Positions 38,549-40,759 of a stretch of 40,759 nt of DNA are shown here, piece by piece (the stretch's first letter is position 1; each line of letters begins with the position of its first letter). The notes beneath the pieces were generated by a model that did not search any database, was not told where the DNA came from, and saw only the letters and a list, made by a program, of their open reading frames with translations. Location of the stretch: positions 1 through 40,759 of the forward strand of contig JAFGPD010000027.1 of assembly GCA_016926185.1 (NCBI GenBank). Direction: 5' to 3'. The translations under genes were made by a program, and so were the position numbers. This stretch comes from Candidatus Woesebacteria bacterium (lineage in GTDB: Bacteria; Patescibacteriota; Microgenomatia; UBA8517).

Positions 38549-39520
38549 ATGAATAAACTTCTAGTCATATGCGGACCGACCGCAACAGGAAAGACTTCTC
38601 TTGCATTTGGGCTTGCAGAAAAGTGTGACGGGGAGTTGGTTTCTGCTGACTCCCGGCAGGTATATAAAGGCATGGATATAGGGACAGGTAAAGACTTGCC
38701 GGTTAATGCAAAATTCAAATATCAAAATACAAAATTAGGTGGCTACTATGAAATTGGTGAAGAGAGAGTATGGGGCTATGATCTTGTTGGGCCAACTGAA
38801 TCTTTTAATGTTGCAGATTATATCAAAGCTAGCAGGGCGATCATTGAAAATATATGGGAAAGAGGTAAATTGCCGATTCTGGTGGGCGGGACGGGTTTGT
38901 ATATTAAAGGTGTAGTCGATGGGATCGGCACTTCAGGTATTGGAAAAGATGATAAATTACGCAGAAAATTGTCTGGCAAATCTCCAAAAGAGCTTTACGA
39001 TTTACTGACAAGGTTCGACCTTGTCAGGGCGAGATCGTTAAATGAATCTGACAGAAATAACCCAAGAAGGTTGATTCGCGCAATAGAGATTGCAAAAAGC
39101 AAATCAAAAAAGAAAGATAGGAACATGGCAGTCAGGATAAAGGCAGACACTTTATTCATTGGTTTGAAGGCTTCAAAAGAGACAATTGACAAAAGGATTG
39201 TAAAAAGAGTTAAAGAAAGACTTGAAGAAGGATTTTTGGATGAGGTGAAATCACTTGAAAAGGAGGGTGTTGATTGGAGCAATCCCTCAATGAGCGCGAC
39301 TGGTTACAGGCATATAGAGGGATATTACAAGGGTGAAGAAACGAAGAGCGAGTTTATGCGGAATTGGAGAAAATCAGAAGTTCAGTATGCAAAACGTCAA
39401 ATGACATGGTTTCGCAAGGAAAAAAGAATTCACTGGTTTGACATATCCAATAGAGATTATAGAAAGACAATAGAAAAATATGTCCAGGAATGGTATTTTA
39501 AGAGTAAGCATGTTAGCTAG
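38549..39520 (+). CDS. miaA: tRNA dimethylallyltransferase
   Basis: MiaA adds a dimethylallyl group from DMAPP to A37 of tRNAs that read U-starting codons. The 323-residue protein has the P-loop GPTATGKTSLAFGLA at 9-23, ADSRQVYKGMDIGTGK, ILVGGTGLYIKGVVDG, NNPRRLIRAIEIAKS, SMSATGYRHIEGY and the C-terminal YAKRQMTWFRKEKRIHWFD. The DMAPP it needs would come from the fni product in this window. The 3' end overlaps the next gene by 11 nt. Confidence 0.96.
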   Translation: MNKLLVICGPTATGKTSLAFGLAEKCDGELVSADSRQVYKGMDIGTGKDLPVNAKFKYQNTKLGGYYEIGEERVWGYDLVGPTESFNVADYIKASRAIIENIWERGKLPILVGGTGLYIKGVVDGIGTSGIGKDDKLRRKLSGKSPKELYDLLTRFDLVRARSLNESDRNNPRRLIRAIEIAKSKSKKKDRNMAVRIKADTLFIGLKASKETIDKRIVKRVKERLEEGFLDEVKSLEKEGVDWSNPSMSATGYRHIEGYYKGEETKSEFMRNWRKSEVQYAKRQMTWFRKEKRIHWFDISNRDYRKTIEKYVQEWYFKSKHVS

Positions 39521-40499
39521 AAAAATCGAGATCTCTCACCGTACTGTAATATTCACTGTGGTCTTTTTGATCACGTTATGGTTTTTGTATCTCATTCGGG
39601 ATATCTTGCTTCAGTTTTTTATCTCGATTCTTCTAATGGCAATACTGAACCCCTTTGTCACAAAACTCGCTGAACACAAAATCCCAAGAGCCGTTTCAGT
39701 CCTTGTAGTTTATTTGTTTGTATTATTTATCGTTGTAGTTTCCGTGGCGGCTATAATTCCCTCTCTGGTTGAGCAGTCCACAATATTTGCAGGAAGGATA
39801 CCAACACTGATTGATAAAGTCGGCGCTTTTGGGTCATTCGAAGAAAGAGTGATCAACGAGCTTATCTCTTGGATAGGTAGTCTTCCTGCAAGTATTGCAA
39901 AGTTAAGTTTGTCAGTTTTATCTAACGTGCTTAATGTCTTTTTAGTAATGGTTTTTACCTTTTATCTGTTGATGTCACGAGATCAGCTAAATGAGCAGCT
40001 TGGCAGATATTTCTCCAGCAATAGAAAAGAAAGTATAGAAAGGCTTTTGGATCTAATAGAAAAAAGACTTGGCCGATGGTTGAGAGGTGAGATCGCCTTG
40101 ATGATCATGGTGGGCTCAACAACATATATTGGCCTTTTTATTTTAAATATCCCTTTTGCTTTGCCTTTGGCACTTATTGCAGGACTTTTGGAAGTAATTC
40201 CCAATCTTGGTCCTACACTCTCTGCGGTCCCAGCAGTTTTAATTGGATTAGGGATCTCCCCTCTGGTTGCGCTAGCTGTTGTTGCCTTATATTTTCTTAT
40301 ACAGCAGGTTGAGAACTACTATTTTGTACCAAGGATAATGCACAAAAGTATAGGTGTATCTCCAATCATCACATTGCTGGCCTTGGCGATAGGCTTTAGA
40401 GTTGCCGGAGTTGCGGGAGCGGTAATATCTGTACCTGTGGTGGCAATGATGCAGGTGTTGGCGGACGAATACCTTCTGGATAAAAACAAGATTGCATAA
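39510..40499 (+). CDS. AI-2E family permease
   Basis: The 329-residue protein fits the AI-2E/PerM family: LIRDILLQFFISILLMAILNPFV near the N-terminus, ending in PFVTKLAEHKIPRAVSVLVVYL, then a central soluble stretch, and the conserved GLLEVIPNLGPTLSAVPAVLIGL and VENYYFVPRIMHKSIGVSPIITLLALAIG. About eight membrane helices are expected. The family includes quorum-signal exporters and Na+/H+ antiporters; the function here is unknown. I start at the ATG at 39510, within miaA, because the in-frame ATG 30 nt earlier adds residues of no family similarity. Confidence 0.88.
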   Translation: MLARKIEISHRTVIFTVVFLITLWFLYLIRDILLQFFISILLMAILNPFVTKLAEHKIPRAVSVLVVYLFVLFIVVVSVAAIIPSLVEQSTIFAGRIPTLIDKVGAFGSFEERVINELISWIGSLPASIAKLSLSVLSNVLNVFLVMVFTFYLLMSRDQLNEQLGRYFSSNRKESIERLLDLIEKRLGRWLRGEIALMIMVGSTTYIGLFILNIPFALPLALIAGLLEVIPNLGPTLSAVPAVLIGLGISPLVALAVVALYFLIQQVENYYFVPRIMHKSIGVSPIITLLALAIGFRVAGVAGAVISVPVVAMMQVLADEYLLDKNKIA

Positions 40500-40520
40500 T
40501 CCAAGCAGGCAGTTGAAATA

Positions 40521-40537
40521 CTCCGGAGGATAGTAAG
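40521..40537 (+). repeat. 17-nt direct repeat of the rnpB 3' end
   Basis: CTCCGGAGGATAGTAAG at 40521-40537 matches 40607-40623 at 16 of 17 positions, in the same orientation and 86 nt apart. The second copy is the 3' end of the RNase P RNA gene. The first copy lies beyond the terminator. The 107-nt gap 40500-40606 contains this repeat and the terminator only. Confidence 0.75.
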
Positions 40538-40575
40538 AATGTTTTCGAGAATCTTGTTATCTTTTATTAATATTA

Positions 40576-40600
40576 AAAACCCACTTATTAAGTGGGTTTT
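40576..40600. terminator. Bidirectional terminator between the permease gene and rnpB
   Basis: AACCCACTT (40578-40586) pairs with AAGTGGGTT (40590-40598) around ATT. Five A residues before and five T residues after make it work on both strands, ending the AI-2E gene on the + strand and rnpB on the minus strand. Confidence 0.85.
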
Positions 40601-40606
40601 TAACTT

Positions 40607-40759
40607 CTCTGGAGGATAGTAAGCCAGATTCTGTTTCACGATGATAATCTGTCTCCCCGGTGAGATAGTTAAAAAACATCTCACGGGGCTTTGCTTAAAA
40701 GCAAAATGCCCTCATTTTTTGAACGTATTCGTTTGCACGAATTCAGAAAAGACACTTCA
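40607..40759 (-). ncRNA. rnpB: RNase P RNA, 3' part (truncated by the window edge)
   Basis: Read on the minus strand, the segment contains ACAGAATCTGGCTTA (complement of about 40619-40633), close to the conserved ACAGAAYCCGGCTTA at the 3' end of bacterial RNase P RNA. Before it is a GACAGATTATCATCG segment in the place of conserved region V. Upstream is a long hairpin pairing CCCCGTGAGAT with ATCTCACCGGGG (about 40656-40687). The 3' end TATCCTCC should pair with the 5' end, which is outside the window. RNase P RNA is the ribozyme that matures tRNA 5' ends. The bidirectional terminator follows. Confidence 0.85.

Noticed and set aside
40319-40684. 121-codon minus-strand ORF
   Set aside because: It overlaps the rnpB 3' end, the terminator and the antisense of the AI-2E gene.

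Overview
The window reads as a chromosomal segment of a member of the Candidate Phyla Radiation (Patescibacteria). The signs are AT-rich DNA, a compact ribosomal-protein super-operon with no rpmD (uL30) between rpsE and rplO, Lys-rich tails on many ribosomal proteins, Thr/Pro-rich surface proteins with one membrane anchor, and small genes packed with overlaps. Stop codons are standard, with TGA used as a stop. The surface proteins resemble those I associate with Microgenomates-like lineages, but that finer placement is a guess.

Region 1 (1-16060) is one long + strand block: rplC-rplD-rplW-rplB-rpsS-rplV-rpsC-rplP-rpmC-rpsQ-rplN-rplX-rplE-rpsN-rpsH-rplF-rplR-rpsE-rplO, then secY-adk-map-infA-rpmJ-rpsM-rpsK-rpsD-rpoA-rplQ-rplM-rpsI. 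It begins with a good promoter and a leader carrying a strong intrinsic terminator before rplC. A second promoter may lie before secY.

Region 2 (16090-19906) is a minus-strand set of three surface proteins. The first-transcribed protein has cohesin-like, DNRLRE-like and dockerin modules. The second is a small anchored cohesin-like protein. The third has a cohesin-like domain, a Thr/Pro stalk and a C-terminal LPDSG plus membrane segment.

Region 3 (20008-31010) mixes isoprenoid genes (type 2 IPP isomerase; undecaprenyl-diphosphate synthase with an extra C-terminal domain) with many small housekeeping enzymes: three Nudix proteins, three HD or HD-like proteins, a DHH phosphoesterase, a HAD phosphatase, a calcineurin-like phosphoesterase and a RibD/DHFR-like reductase. 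It also holds a TspO homologue, a DUF389 membrane protein, an NrtR-like regulator that seems to have lost its Nudix box, tRNA-Pro(GGG) and two tiny membrane-peptide ORFs. Many genes here have a -10 element 6-8 nt before the start codon and no Shine-Dalgarno sequence, which suggests leaderless mRNAs.

Region 4 (31023-40759) holds recA, recX, rny (RNase Y without a membrane anchor), an unknown gene behind a leader/terminator, an HU-like protein, an ABC-2 exporter operon, miaA, an AI-2E-type permease and, on the minus strand at the right edge, the 3' part of the RNase P RNA gene. recX is flanked by two copies of a roughly 170-215 nt structured non-coding element. The two copies differ in primary sequence, but their hairpins are kept by paired substitutions. 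This is the most unusual signal in the window.
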